Assembly: GCF_010977555.1 (NCBI RefSeq)
Contig: NZ_CP048815.1
Location: 1,976,501 to 2,040,500, forward strand
DNA from: Caulobacter rhizosphaerae
GTDB lineage: Bacteria; Pseudomonadota; Alphaproteobacteria; Caulobacterales; Caulobacteraceae
Direction of reading: 5' to 3'
DNA: 64,000 nt
The notes beneath the pieces are model-generated. The model saw nothing but the letters and a program-made list of their open reading frames with translations, was not told the origin of the DNA and did no database searches. The translations under genes were made by a program, and so were the position numbers. Shown one piece after another: positions 1 through 9,276 of this stretch (positions are counted from its first letter, which is position 1; every line of letters begins with the position of its first letter).

Positions 1-954
1 GTGGAAGCCAGCCGCGACTGCATCCGGGTGATCAGCCCCGAAGGCTTCGTCGAATACATGAACGCCCGCGGCCAGGCGCTGTTCGAGATCGAGGATTTCG
101 CGGGCCGAAACCGCAGCCGCTACTGGCCGGACCTGTGGCCGGACGAAAGCCGCGCCGCCGTCGAGCAGGCCCTGCGGATGGCCCTGGCCGGCGAGGCCGC
201 CGCCTTCCGCGCCCTCTGCCCCACCGCCAAGGGCGACCCCCGCTGGTGGGACACCACGGTGTCGCCGATCCTCGACGAGGGCCGGGTGATCCGCGTCCTG
301 GCCACCTCGCGCGACGTCACCGGCGAGATGCGGTCCGAAGCCCAGCGGCAGCTGCTGGTCAACGAGCTGAACCATCGGGTCAAGAACACCCTGGCCACCA
401 TCCAGTCGATCGCCAGCCAGTCGCTGCGCAACGCCGGCGTCGACCTGGCCGTGCGCGGCGCGTTCGAGGGCCGGCTGATGGCCATCGCCGCTACGCACAA
501 CGTGCTGACCGACGAGAACTGGTCGGCCGCCAGCCTGCGCCAGATCATCGACGGTTCGGTCACCCCGTATCGCAGCAATCCGTCGCAACTGACCATCAGC
601 GGACAAGACCTGAGGGTCTCGCCCAAGCCGGCGGTGGTGCTGGCCCTGGCCTTTCACGAACTGGCGATCAACGCGCTCAAATACGGCGCCCTGTCTTCGG
701 CGGGCGGCCATGTCGACATCGGCTGGGCGGTCGGGGGCGGCGGCCAACTGGACATCACCTGGACCGAACAGGGCGGCCCGCCCGTCCTGCCGCCCGAGCG
801 CCGCGGGTTCGGCTCGCGGATCGTCGAACTAGCCCTGCCCAACGAACTGGGCGGCGCCGTGGACGTCGACTATCGCCCGGAGGGCCTGCGCTGCCGCATC
901 CACGCCCCGCTGGCCGCCCTCGACAAGGTCGACGCCTTCATGCCGCTGGCCTGA
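1..954 (+). CDS. HWE-family sensor histidine kinase with PAS domain (5' end cut by window)
   Basis: The frame is open from base 1 and its first residues (EASRDCIRVISPEG) are already inside a PAS fold, so the true start probably lies upstream of the window. A PAS domain covers about residues 1-110. The phosphoacceptor region ELNHRVKNTLATIQSIA has His125, and the ATPase part shows FHELAINALKYG (N-box, about 218-229) and GFGSRIVE (about 267-274). These are the signature of HWE kinases, common in alphaproteobacteria and often linked to light or general stress signalling. No membrane segment is visible in this part, so a cytoplasmic sensor is likely. Signal and partner regulator are unknown. Confidence 0.85.
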   Translation: MEASRDCIRVISPEGFVEYMNARGQALFEIEDFAGRNRSRYWPDLWPDESRAAVEQALRMALAGEAAAFRALCPTAKGDPRWWDTTVSPILDEGRVIRVLATSRDVTGEMRSEAQRQLLVNELNHRVKNTLATIQSIASQSLRNAGVDLAVRGAFEGRLMAIAATHNVLTDENWSAASLRQIIDGSVTPYRSNPSQLTISGQDLRVSPKPAVVLALAFHELAINALKYGALSSAGGHVDIGWAVGGGGQLDITWTEQGGPPVLPPERRGFGSRIVELALPNELGGAVDVDYRPEGLRCRIHAPLAALDKVDAFMPLA

Positions 955-1048
955 AGGGGGCGGTCAACTTCCCGACACCGTGAACCGCGATCCTGCTGGG
1001 CCGTTGTGCAAGCTTGAGCGGCGCTGAGGTCGCGGAGGCGCGTCGCTG

Positions 1049-2941
1049 ATGATCCCACGGCAGGCGAAGACGGGGCTGGCGACCGCCTGGACGGCGGCTT
1101 GCGCCTTTGTCTTGCGCCATCGACTGTGGTTCGGGGCCGCGATCGGGGCGCTGCTGCCGCTGGCGGTGCTGCTGGTCTGGCTGGGCGCGAGCCTGCCGGT
1201 CTCGCGCGCCCTGGAGCCCCTGCCCAGCCGCGCCCTGATCCTGCTGGACGACCAGGGCCAGCCTTTCGCGCGTCGCGGGGCCTACAAGGAGGCGCCGGTG
1301 ATCATCGCGGCGCTGCCCAGGCACGTGCCGGCCGCTTTCGTGGCCATCGAGGACCGTCGCTTCTACCGCCACATCGGCATCGACTTCCAGGGCGCGGCGC
1401 GGGCGCTGCTGGTCAACGCCAAGGCCCACCGCACCGTCCAGGGCGGCAGCACCATCACCCAGCAACTGGCCAAGAACGCCTTCCTGACCCCCGAGCGCAG
1501 CCTGCGCCGCAAGGGCCAGGAGGCGATGATCGCCCTGTGGCTGGAGCTGCGGCTGTCCAAGGACGAGATCCTGTCGCGCTACCTGTCCAGCATCTATTTC
1601 GGCGATGGGGTCTACGGCCTGGGCGCGGCGGCCCGGCATTATTTCGGCAAGCCGCCCGAGCAGCTGTCGATCGGCGAGGCGGCGATGCTGGCGGGCATCG
1701 TCAAGGCCCCAGTCGACCTGGACCCGGTCGACCATCCCCAGGCGGCGGGGGCGCGAGCCCGGCTGGTGCTGGACGCCATGGTGCAGACCAAGGCCATCAG
1801 CCGCGAGCAGGCGCAGGCCGCCGGCCATGTCGTGGCGCCCGCCACCCGGGCCGACCTGCCGGTGGGGGGCTATTTCGCCGACTGGATCTCGCCGCAGGTG
1901 AAGTCGGCCTTCGACGGGCCGGGCTATGGCGAGGTCCGGGTGTCCACCACCCTGGACAGCCGCCTGCAGCGGATCGTCGAGCGGGCGGCGGCCAAGGAGA
2001 TGAAGAGCGCCGCCAAGGCCAAGGTCGGGCAGGTGGCCGTCGTCGCCATGCGCCCGGACGGCCGGGTCGTGGCCATGCTGGGCGGCGCGAACTATCGCCA
2101 GTCCCCGTTCAACCGCGCCGTCCAGGCCCGCCGGCAACCGGGCAGCGCCTTCAAGCTGTTCGTCTACCTGGCCGCCCTGCGCGACGGGGCCACGCCCGAC
2201 AACCTGGTGATCGGCGATCCGGTGACGATCGGCGGATGGACGCCCAGCAACTACGAGGGCGGAGGCGGGCGCGACCTGACGATCCGCGACGCCTTCGCCC
2301 AGTCCAACAACATCATCGCCGCGCGGGTGTACCAGCAGGCCGGCGGGTCCGAGGTGGTCCGGGCGGCGCGGGATCTGGGGATCGTCTCGCCGCTGCGCGA
2401 GGACGACGCCACCCTGGCCCTGGGCACGGCCGAGACCAGCCTGCTGGAGCTCACGGCCGCCTACGCCGCCGTGGCCTCGGGCAAAATGCCGGTCCGGCCC
2501 TACGGTCGCCCGCGCACGACGCCGATCGCCGCAGCGGATATGGACACCGCAGAGCGGGCCGCGCTCTACGACCTGCTGGGCGCGGTGGTCGAGGAGGGCA
2601 CCGGCCGCGCGGCGCGCCTGGGGCAAAAGGCCTATGGCAAGACCGGCACCACCCAGGACTATCGCGACGCCCTGTTCGTCGGCTTCACCGGCGACCTGGT
2701 GGTCGGGGTCTGGGTCGGCAACGACGACCATTCGCCGATGCAGCGCATGGTCGGCGGCGACCTGCCGGCCCGCATCTGGCGCGACGTGATGACCGGCGGC
2801 CTGAAGGCCGGGCTGGTGGCGCGCGACGGTCCGCCGGAGCCGCGCTACGACCGGGTCGAGCGCCCCGAACCGGAGGTCGTGGAACCGGCGCCGCGACCCA
2901 GGCGTGTGCCGAAATGGATCCGGCGCATCTTCGGACTGTGA
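1049..2941 (+). CDS. Class A penicillin-binding protein (PBP1A/1C type), bifunctional transglycosylase-transpeptidase
   Basis: This is a peptidoglycan synthase anchored in the inner membrane by one N-terminal segment (about residues 28-50). The GT51 transglycosylase domain follows, with EDRRFYRHIGID (catalytic Glu101), GGSTITQQLAKN and RSLRRKGQE motifs. The transpeptidase domain has SAFK (Ser366, Lys369), SNN (419-421) and KTGTT (531-535). At 630 residues it is shorter than E. coli PBP1A, as in many alphaproteobacterial paralogues. A GGAGG lies about 10 nt before the ATG at 1049. Domain function is certain; which Caulobacter Pbp paralogue it corresponds to is not. Confidence 0.93.
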   Translation: MIPRQAKTGLATAWTAACAFVLRHRLWFGAAIGALLPLAVLLVWLGASLPVSRALEPLPSRALILLDDQGQPFARRGAYKEAPVIIAALPRHVPAAFVAIEDRRFYRHIGIDFQGAARALLVNAKAHRTVQGGSTITQQLAKNAFLTPERSLRRKGQEAMIALWLELRLSKDEILSRYLSSIYFGDGVYGLGAAARHYFGKPPEQLSIGEAAMLAGIVKAPVDLDPVDHPQAAGARARLVLDAMVQTKAISREQAQAAGHVVAPATRADLPVGGYFADWISPQVKSAFDGPGYGEVRVSTTLDSRLQRIVERAAAKEMKSAAKAKVGQVAVVAMRPDGRVVAMLGGANYRQSPFNRAVQARRQPGSAFKLFVYLAALRDGATPDNLVIGDPVTIGGWTPSNYEGGGGRDLTIRDAFAQSNNIIAARVYQQAGGSEVVRAARDLGIVSPLREDDATLALGTAETSLLELTAAYAAVASGKMPVRPYGRPRTTPIAAADMDTAERAALYDLLGAVVEEGTGRAARLGQKAYGKTGTTQDYRDALFVGFTGDLVVGVWVGNDDHSPMQRMVGGDLPARIWRDVMTGGLKAGLVARDGPPEPRYDRVERPEPEVVEPAPRPRRVPKWIRRIFGL

Positions 2942-3108
2942 CTTTTCCACGGACTCGTGCTCGCGAACGTCCCCCGGAGCGGGGGAGAGGCGAATGGCCC
3001 GCCGCTTGCTGCCAAGCCTACGCCGCGACCCAGAATGGGACGCTTTTCGATCGTTCGGCGGAGAACGGTCGAGAGGTGCTGGGCGGCGTAGTCGGAAAGG
3101 CGCTTGGA

Positions 3109-4245
3109 ATGAACCCGAAGGCAGTGCTCCTGATCGGAGCGACGACGATGATGCTCGCCGCGATGGGGCCGGCGGCGACCGCGCTGGCGGACGGTTATCC
3201 GGCCAGCGTCGCCCCCGTCGCCAAGCCGAAGCCCGTGGTCCGAACCCGGGTGAAGATCGTCGAACGCCCCGTCTACGTCGAAAAGATCGTCAAGCAGCCG
3301 GTCTATATCGAAAAGCGCACCGAGGTGCCCGTCGACCGGCCGGTCTATATCGACCGCCCGGTGGACCGCATTGTCGAGAAGCGGGTGGAAGTGCCCGTCG
3401 AGCGCATCGTTGAAAAGCGCGTCGAGGTCCCGGTCGTGAAGATCGTCGAGAAGCCCGTCGACCGCCCCGTCTATATCGACCGTCCCGTCGATCGGGTCAT
3501 CGAAAAGCGGGTCGAGATCCCGGTGGATCGTCCGGTCTATGTCGATCGGCCGGTGGACCGCGTGATCGAGAAGCGGGTCGAGATCCCGGTCGACCGCCCC
3601 GTCTATGTCGACCGTCCCGTCGATCGCATCATCGAAAAGCGCGTGGAAGTGCCGGTCGACCGTCCGGTCTATGTCGACCGCGTGATTGAGAAGCGGGTCG
3701 AGGTGCCGGTGGAGCGGATCGTCCGGACGCCGGTCTATGTCGAGCACCAGGAACGTCGGGTCGAGCGCCGCGGCTGCGACTGCGAAGGCGACCGTGGCTA
3801 TTACGAGCAGGGCGGCGCCTACGACCAAGTCCAGGGCGGCTTCGAGCGTTCCGAGGAGAGCTACGAGTCGGAATCGAGCCGCTATAGCGAGGAAGGCCAG
3901 GGCTGGAGCTCGCAGGGCAGCTACATGGCCGGCGACGGCTACGCCCAGTCGCTGGGCGGCGTGGGCGGCGGTGGCTATTACGGCTATTCCAGCGCCCGCT
4001 ACGGGGCCGGCGGCGGTTGGCTCGGCGGCCAGTCCTATGGTCGATCGGGCTATTCGGGCGGCTATTCCAGCGGTTGGGCCGGCGCCGGCGCCGCATCCAG
4101 CGCCCGGGCCAGCTCCAGCGCCAGCTCCTCGACCAGCGTGACGGTCTCGGGCGGGGGGCATTACGGCGGGGGCGGCCACGGCGGCGGTTATGGCGGCCAT
4201 GGCGGCGGCTCGACCGGCGGTCACGGCGGCTGCTGCGGACGCTGA
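3109..4245 (+). CDS. Secreted repeat protein with VDRPVYxDRPVDRxxEKRVExP units and Gly/Ser-rich tail
   Basis: 378 residues. A signal peptide (ATTMMLAAMGPAATALA) leads into a long run of near-identical units of about 22 residues (VDRPVYIDRPVD, IEKRVEVP and variants) spanning about residues 40-215. A short Cys pair (CDCEGD), an acidic/Ser/Gln stretch and a Gly/Tyr/Ser-rich C-terminus ending GGCCGR follow. The repeats alternate hydrophobic and charged residues with regular prolines, which suggests an extended rod or stalk. I do not recognise a named family. Location is probably periplasmic or cell surface. The nucleotide repeats use different synonymous codons, so the gene is old enough to have diversified. 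Its function is unknown. Confidence 0.8.
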   Translation: MNPKAVLLIGATTMMLAAMGPAATALADGYPASVAPVAKPKPVVRTRVKIVERPVYVEKIVKQPVYIEKRTEVPVDRPVYIDRPVDRIVEKRVEVPVERIVEKRVEVPVVKIVEKPVDRPVYIDRPVDRVIEKRVEIPVDRPVYVDRPVDRVIEKRVEIPVDRPVYVDRPVDRIIEKRVEVPVDRPVYVDRVIEKRVEVPVERIVRTPVYVEHQERRVERRGCDCEGDRGYYEQGGAYDQVQGGFERSEESYESESSRYSEEGQGWSSQGSYMAGDGYAQSLGGVGGGGYYGYSSARYGAGGGWLGGQSYGRSGYSGGYSSGWAGAGAASSARASSSASSSTSVTVSGGGHYGGGGHGGGYGGHGGGSTGGHGGCCGR

Positions 4246-4385
4246 CCGCGTTCGCGCGGCCGCCGGCGTCGCGCCGGACTGACGCCCTGCGCGGTTTCTT
4301 CACCGAAACCGCCGCGTAAATCGAAGACGACGGCGCGGGGATGGCCTAAGACCCGAGAGGTGCAACGCCCCCGGGAACTAGGCCC

Positions 4386-5006
4386 ATGCAGATCGCGGTC
4401 CTCACCTTCGATGGTTTCAACGAACTGGATTCGTTCATCGCCGCGGCGATCCTCAACCGCATGAAGCCGCGCGGCTGGAAGGCGCATATCACCGCGCCGA
4501 CCGAAGAGGTGACCTCGATGAACGGCGTCGTCGTGCGCCGGCAGAAGCCCCTCGGCTTCGCCGCCGAGGCCGACGCGGTGATCATCGGCAGCGGCGTCCG
4601 CACGCGGGAGATCGCCGCCGATCCGCACCTGCTGGCCCAGATCCGCCTGGACCCCGCCCGACAGCTGATCGCGGCGCAATGCTCGGGCACGCTGATCCTG
4701 GCCAGGCTCGGTCTGGTCGACGGCGTCCCGGCCTGCACCGACCTGACCACCAAGCCCTGGGTCGTGGACGCGGGCGTGAACGTCGTCGACGCGCCGTTCT
4801 TCGCCCATGGCCATGTCGCCACCGCCGGCGGCTGCCTGGCGTCGCAATATCTGGCCGCCTGGATGATCCTGCGCGGCGCGGGCCGCGAGGCCGCCGAGGC
4901 CGCGATCCACTATGTGGCGCCCGTGGGGGAGAAGGCGGCCTGGGTCGAGCGGGCGATGGCCGTGGTGACGCCGTTCGCCGGGCCCGCGGTGGTTGCGGCC
5001 GAGTAG
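4386..5006 (+). CDS. DJ-1/PfpI family protein
   Basis: 206 residues forming a single DJ-1/PfpI (class I glutamine amidotransferase-like) domain. It starts MQIAVLTFDGFNELD. The nucleophile-elbow cysteine sits in AAQCSGTLILA (Cys99), and HGHVATAGGCLASQYLA is typical of the C-terminal part. Members include chaperones, glyoxalases, isonitrile hydratases and proteases, so the substrate cannot be read from sequence. It appears monocistronic: 140 nt after the repeat-protein gene and convergent with the racemase gene that follows. Confidence 0.85.
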   Translation: MQIAVLTFDGFNELDSFIAAAILNRMKPRGWKAHITAPTEEVTSMNGVVVRRQKPLGFAAEADAVIIGSGVRTREIAADPHLLAQIRLDPARQLIAAQCSGTLILARLGLVDGVPACTDLTTKPWVVDAGVNVVDAPFFAHGHVATAGGCLASQYLAAWMILRGAGREAAEAAIHYVAPVGEKAAWVERAMAVVTPFAGPAVVAAE

Positions 5007-5032
5007 GTCGGCCTGGTCGCGGAGGCCGGGGA

Positions 5033-5704
5033 TCAGTCGGAGGCCAGGCAAACCTCCACGCACCGCCGTGCCAGGGCCTCCGTCGCGTCGATGAACGGCA
5101 CGACCAGGTCGGCCGCGTCCATCGCCAGCGGAACCTCCGTGCAGCCGGCCACCACCGCCTGTGCGCCCTTGCCGACCAGGCGGTGGGCGAGGGCGGCCAT
5201 GGTCTGGCGGCTGTCGGGACCGAGGTCCCCGTGCTTGAGGCGATAGAGCAGGGCCATGAACTCGACCTGTTCGTGGTCGTCCAGGGTCACGGCCTCGATC
5301 CCCAGGTGCGAGAAGGTCCGGCGGTAGAGGGCCAGGGCCCCGCCCGTGCCCAGCACGCCGACGCGTTCGGCGCCTTGCGCCTTCGCGGCCAGACCGGCGG
5401 TCTCGATCAGGTCGATCAGGGGCAGGCCGCTGGCCTTCACCGGGTCCACATGAGCGTGGGCGGTGTTGCAGGCGATGGCCAGCACCTGGGCCCCGGCGTC
5501 ACGCAGGCCCACGGCCATCTGCGCCAGCACCGGCCCGGCCGCGTCATAGCCGCCATCGCCGTCGGCGACCCTGGGATTGATGTCGACCAGCACCCGCAGA
5601 TGGTCGCGCTCGCGCCCGACCGGCGTGGCGGCCTGCAGCTTGGCCAGGAAGTCGAGGGTGGCGGCGGGGCCCATGCCGCCGAGGACGCCGAGAACCTTGG
5701 ACAT
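5033..5704 (-). CDS. Aspartate/glutamate racemase family protein (YgeA-like)
   Basis: 223 residues from ATG at 5704 (MSKVLGVLGGMGPAATLDF). The GGMGPAAT start and the two catalytic cysteines, Cys79 in AIACNTAHAH and Cys188 in VAGCTEVPL, mark the cofactor-independent Asp/Glu racemase family. The enzyme would interconvert L- and D-amino acids by a two-base cysteine mechanism. A longer reading to 6028 has no support, because the family begins exactly at MSKVLGVLGG. It converges with the DJ-1 gene, with 26 nt between the stops. Confidence 0.9.
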   Translation of the reverse strand: MSKVLGVLGGMGPAATLDFLAKLQAATPVGRERDHLRVLVDINPRVADGDGGYDAAGPVLAQMAVGLRDAGAQVLAIACNTAHAHVDPVKASGLPLIDLIETAGLAAKAQGAERVGVLGTGGALALYRRTFSHLGIEAVTLDDHEQVEFMALLYRLKHGDLGPDSRQTMAALAHRLVGKGAQAVVAGCTEVPLAMDAADLVVPFIDATEALARRCVEVCLASD

Positions 5705-5891
5705 GGTGCGATCCCTCCGCAGCGGCGCGATTTTCCGCTCCATCCGATAGCGGGGCGGGGGACGCCGCGCCATAGGCGACGCCACAATGAAAAGGCTCCC
5801 AAAAGCGGCCTCGCGCGTTCTACGATCAGGCGGCCCTGAACGCGACGCATTGAAAGCGTTATATCCAGGGTCCTGAATCGGAGCCGACGGC

Positions 5892-6290
5892 ATGACCCCC
5901 CTAGGTGCGAAGACCCTGGCGATGAGCGTGGCGGCGGGCCTGGTCGTGGCCTCAGGCGCGTCCGCCTTCGCCCAGACCGACCTGCGGGCCCTGCGCCAGC
6001 GGGACGAAATGCTGCAGCAGCAGGACATCGCCCGCCAGGACGCCCTGGCCGCCCAGCGCGAGCGATCGGCGGCCCAGAGCCGCTACGACACCCAATTGAC
6101 CCTGCGGGCGCTGAACGAGACGGCGACGCCGCCGACCCGGCCCATGCTGCGGCCAGCCCTTTCGCCCACCCCGCCGCGCGGACCCACCGCTGACGACATG
6201 GCCGCCGACATCGCGCGGATGGACCGCCTGACCGACCAGGCCCTGGCGGCGGGCAACGCCCGCCTGCGGGCCATCAAGCCGGCGTCCTGA
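5892..6290 (+). CDS. Hypothetical secreted protein, Gln/Arg-rich helical
   Basis: 132 residues. A clear signal peptide (about 1-27, ending ASAFAQ) is followed by a charged, probably helical stretch (LRALRQRDEMLQQQDIARQ), a Pro-rich middle and a helical tail. I do not recognise the family. A GGAG lies 8 nt before the ATG. It ends 30 nt upstream of the YpfJ-type metalloprotease gene in the same direction, so co-transcription is likely. It is probably periplasmic. Confidence 0.7.
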   Translation: MTPLGAKTLAMSVAAGLVVASGASAFAQTDLRALRQRDEMLQQQDIARQDALAAQRERSAAQSRYDTQLTLRALNETATPPTRPMLRPALSPTPPRGPTADDMAADIARMDRLTDQALAAGNARLRAIKPAS

Positions 6291-6320
6291 CGCCGTTCGC
6301 AACACCAGGAGACTGATCGC

Positions 6321-7169
6321 ATGCAATGGGGTGGGGGACGCCGCGAAGGCAATATCGAGGATCGCCGAGGCCTGGGCCCGGTGGGCGTGGCCGGCGGCGG
6401 CATCGGCGCGCTGGTGCTGGCGGCCGTCGGCTATTTCGTCTTCGGCATTAGCCCCGAGCAGACGATGAGCGTGGTGGGCGGCGCGCAGCAGCCCGCCGCC
6501 CAGGAGGGCGTGCGCGGCCAGGTCAGCGACCGCGAGGGCCAGTTCATCGACGTGATCGAGACGTCCAACACCGACGTCTGGGGGCCGCTGCTGGCCAAGC
6601 ACGATGTCACCTATCGCCCGCCCGCGGCGGTGGTGCTCTACACCCAGGCGACCGGCACGGGCTGCGGCACGGGCCAATCGGCGATGGGGCCGTTCTACTG
6701 CCCGGCCGACAAAAAGGTCTATCTCGACACCAGCTTCTGGAACGAGCTGGAGACCCGGTTCGGCGCCAAGGGCGAGTTCGCCCGCGCCTATGTGATCAGC
6801 CACGAGATCGGCCACCACATCCAGAGCCTGACCGGCGCCGCCGACGAAGCCCGCCGGCTGGGCGCGCGCGGGGCGCAGAGCGGTTCGGTGCGGCTGGAGC
6901 TGCAGGCCGACTGCTATGCCGGCGTCTGGGCCCGCCACGCGCCGGAGGCCTCGAACGGCGGCATCCAGATCTCCAGGGCCGACATCGAGGACGGCCTGGG
7001 CGCGGCGGCGGCGGTCGGCGACGACGCCATCCAGGAGCAGGCCCAGGGCCGCGTCATGCCCGACAGCTTCACCCACGGCACCTCGGCCCAACGCATGCGC
7101 TGGTTCGGCAAGGGCTACGACGCGGGGGATCCCGGCGCCTGCGACACCTTCGGCGCGCGGACATTGTAG
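6321..7169 (+). CDS. ypfJ: Neutral zinc metallopeptidase, YpfJ (KPN_02809) family
   Basis: 282 residues. An N-terminal basic segment is followed by one membrane helix (about 24-45) and a soluble domain containing HEIGHHIQ, the zincin motif, with His161, Glu162 and His165. The order MQWGGGRRExNIEDRRG, then helix, then zincin matches the YpfJ family of putative metallopeptidases. AGGAG precedes the ATG. The substrate of the family is not established. The preceding small secreted gene may be in the same transcript. Confidence 0.88.
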   Translation: MQWGGGRREGNIEDRRGLGPVGVAGGGIGALVLAAVGYFVFGISPEQTMSVVGGAQQPAAQEGVRGQVSDREGQFIDVIETSNTDVWGPLLAKHDVTYRPPAAVVLYTQATGTGCGTGQSAMGPFYCPADKKVYLDTSFWNELETRFGAKGEFARAYVISHEIGHHIQSLTGAADEARRLGARGAQSGSVRLELQADCYAGVWARHAPEASNGGIQISRADIEDGLGAAAAVGDDAIQEQAQGRVMPDSFTHGTSAQRMRWFGKGYDAGDPGACDTFGARTL

Positions 7170-7276
7170 GGCTCAGGCCGGCAGGCGCGCGCCGAGATTG
7201 TCGGCCAGGTTCACCGCCCGCGGATGACCGCGCTGGTCCCACTGGAAACGGCCTGGCTCGGCCTCGATCCTTGAAC

Positions 7277-7292
7277 GGGCCCCATGGGGCCC
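7277..7292. terminator. 16-bp perfect palindrome downstream of the GGDEF/EAL gene
   Basis: GGGCCCCATGGGGCCC is perfectly self-complementary and lies 10 nt past the stop of the minus-strand diguanylate cyclase/phosphodiesterase gene. It could form a short stable hairpin as a transcript end. There is no T-run, so it is only a weak terminator candidate. Confidence 0.35.
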
Positions 7293-7301
7293 TGGACTCG
7301 G

Positions 7302-9107
7302 CTAGCCGCACCTCCGCTGCTGCGCGAACAGCGCCGGAACCTCGTCCGCCGGTCCGGCGCGGCCCAGCAGATAACCTTGCGCCGTGTCGCAGCCCTGCTC
7401 GCGCAGCTGGGCCAGCTGGTCGGCGGTCTCGACGCCTTCGGCCGTGGTGACGAACCCGAGGGCCGCGCCCAGGCGGGTCACCGCCCTGACGATGGCGGCG
7501 CAGGGGCCAGGTTCGGACAGGCCGGCGATGAACGACGGATCGATCTTGACCTTGTCGAACGAGAACAGCCGCAGGCAGTCGAGCGAGGAATGGCCGGTCC
7601 CGAAATCGTCCAGGGCGATGCGCACGCCCAGCCCGCGTAGCTGATGCAGGATCGCCAGGGCGCGCGCGCCGTCGCCGCGCAGCACCGCCTCGCCGATCTC
7701 CAGCTCCAGGCGGGCCGGGGCCAGGCCCGAGTCCGCCAGGGCGCGGGCCACGGCCCCGACCAGGGTTCGGCTCCGGAACGCCGTCGGCGACAGGTTGACC
7801 GCCACCCGGACGGGTTTCGGCCAGCCGGCCGCGTCGGCGCAGGCCCGTCCGATCACCCAGTCGTCCACATGGGCGATCAGGCCGGTTTCCTCGGCCAGGG
7901 CGATGAAATCGGCGGCCGCGACCATGCCGTGGCCGGGGCGGTTCCAGCGCAGCAGGGCCTCGAACCCGACGATCGCTCCGGTCCGCGTGTCGACCTCGGG
8001 CTGGTAGTGCAGTTCGAACCGTTCGGCCTGGGCCGCGTCGCCAAGATCCTGCTCAAACTTGCGACGCGCCTCGGCCAGGGCGTCCATCCCGGGCTCGAAG
8101 AAGCAGGCTGTCCCGCGTCCCTCAGCCTTGGCGCGATAGAGGGCAAGGTCGGCGTTGGCCAGCAAGGGTTCGGCGTGGTCGCCGTCGCCCGGCGCGATGG
8201 CCACGCCGATGCTGGCGCCGATCGTGATGCGGTGGCCGTGAATCTCGAAGACCGTGCTGACCGTTTCGATCAGCCGCCGGGCCAGGGTCTCGACCTGCCT
8301 GCGCCCCTGTCCGTCGGGCAGCAGGACCACGAATTCGTCGCCGCCCAGGCGCGCCACGGTGTCGTTCTCGCGGACGCAGGCCGAGAGCCGCCCGGCCACG
8401 GCCCGCAGCAGGTCGTCGCCGACCGGGTGGCCCAAGGTGTCGTTGACCGCCTTGAAATGATCCAGGTCGACACAGAGCACCGACAGGCGGTTCGTCGGCC
8501 TGGAGCGGGCCAGCGCCCGGTCCAGGCGCTCATGCAGCAGGACGCGGTTGGGCAGGCCGGTCAGCGGGTCGTGGCGGGCCAGGTGCCGATCGGCGGCGGC
8601 GGCCAGGATCTCGGTGACGTCCTCGTGGCTGGCGACATAGCCGCCGCCGGGGATCGGATTGTGGGTGATCTGAATGGTCCGGCCGTCCTCGAGCTGGACG
8701 TGACGGTTGATCAGGTCGCCGCCCCGCAGCGCCGACTCGATGGGAATTTCGCGATACTCCACCCAGTCAACGGGGGCCGAGCCGGTGGCGATGCGGTGGT
8801 TTAGGATGTCCTGCAACGGGGTGCCCGGCCGGGTCAGACGCTCGGGCAGGGCGTACAGTCGCCGATAGGCGGCGTTGCACAGGATCAGCCGGGTCTCGTC
8901 GTCGAACATGCATAGGCCGTGGGGCATGTTGCTGAGCGCGGCGTCGAACCGCCGGTTCTGTTCGGCCAGGGCCAGCTCGGCGGCGGCCTGGCTGATCCTG
9001 TCCTGGGCGCGGCGGAAGCTGTTCGGCGTGGACTCCAGGCGCGGCTTGGCCGGAGCCGCTTGCGCTCCCGCGTCCGGTCCGAGGTCGTGCGGCCTCGGCT
9101 CTGCCAT
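7302..9107 (-). CDS. PAS-GGDEF-EAL cyclic-di-GMP signalling protein
   Basis: 601 residues with no membrane segment. A short coiled coil (about 30-50) precedes a PAS domain (about 50-165). The GGDEF domain follows (HDPLTGLPNR through LGGDEFVVLLPDG), with the active-site GGDEF intact, and then a complete EAL domain (GFEALLRW, NLSPTAFR, LELEIGEAVL, ALDDFGTGHSSL, EGVETADQL). Both cyclase and phosphodiesterase motifs look competent, so net activity cannot be told from sequence. In caulobacters such proteins tune motility and surface attachment. The gene is divergent from the thiC leader, sharing the 9108-9276 upstream region. Confidence 0.92.
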   Translation of the reverse strand: MAEPRPHDLGPDAGAQAAPAKPRLESTPNSFRRAQDRISQAAAELALAEQNRRFDAALSNMPHGLCMFDDETRLILCNAAYRRLYALPERLTRPGTPLQDILNHRIATGSAPVDWVEYREIPIESALRGGDLINRHVQLEDGRTIQITHNPIPGGGYVASHEDVTEILAAAADRHLARHDPLTGLPNRVLLHERLDRALARSRPTNRLSVLCVDLDHFKAVNDTLGHPVGDDLLRAVAGRLSACVRENDTVARLGGDEFVVLLPDGQGRRQVETLARRLIETVSTVFEIHGHRITIGASIGVAIAPGDGDHAEPLLANADLALYRAKAEGRGTACFFEPGMDALAEARRKFEQDLGDAAQAERFELHYQPEVDTRTGAIVGFEALLRWNRPGHGMVAAADFIALAEETGLIAHVDDWVIGRACADAAGWPKPVRVAVNLSPTAFRSRTLVGAVARALADSGLAPARLELEIGEAVLRGDGARALAILHQLRGLGVRIALDDFGTGHSSLDCLRLFSFDKVKIDPSFIAGLSEPGPCAAIVRAVTRLGAALGFVTTAEGVETADQLAQLREQGCDTAQGYLLGRAGPADEVPALFAQQRRCG

Positions 9108-9276
9108 CTTTCGCGTCCCTTCGCATTTCTGGCCGTCCAGCTTCGCCGATCGCGGTCAACGCGCTGTTAGCGAGGCCGTGAAAACGGTGCGGCGGAACAG
9201 CGCATGGTGAAGCTCGGACCTCCGTCAACGCCGGTTTCACGGCCGCCCTTGACCCGTGCGTCAGTCGGCCTAGTGT

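Noticed and set aside
938..2950. Long minus-strand open frame of 670 codons opposite the penicillin-binding protein gene
   Set aside because: Third-position GC bias opens long antisense frames in this genome. The sequence is low-complexity Gly/Arg/Asp/His with no family pattern, while the plus strand has every PBP motif.
1099..3108. Plus-strand frame continuous from 1099 into the repeat-protein gene
   Set aside because: Only the part from ATG 3109 reads as protein with a signal peptide; upstream it is a shifted shadow of the PBP gene.
3260..3760. CRISPR-like array in the repeated DNA of the secreted-protein gene
   Set aside because: The repeats are in-frame protein repeats with synonymous drift and no unique spacers.
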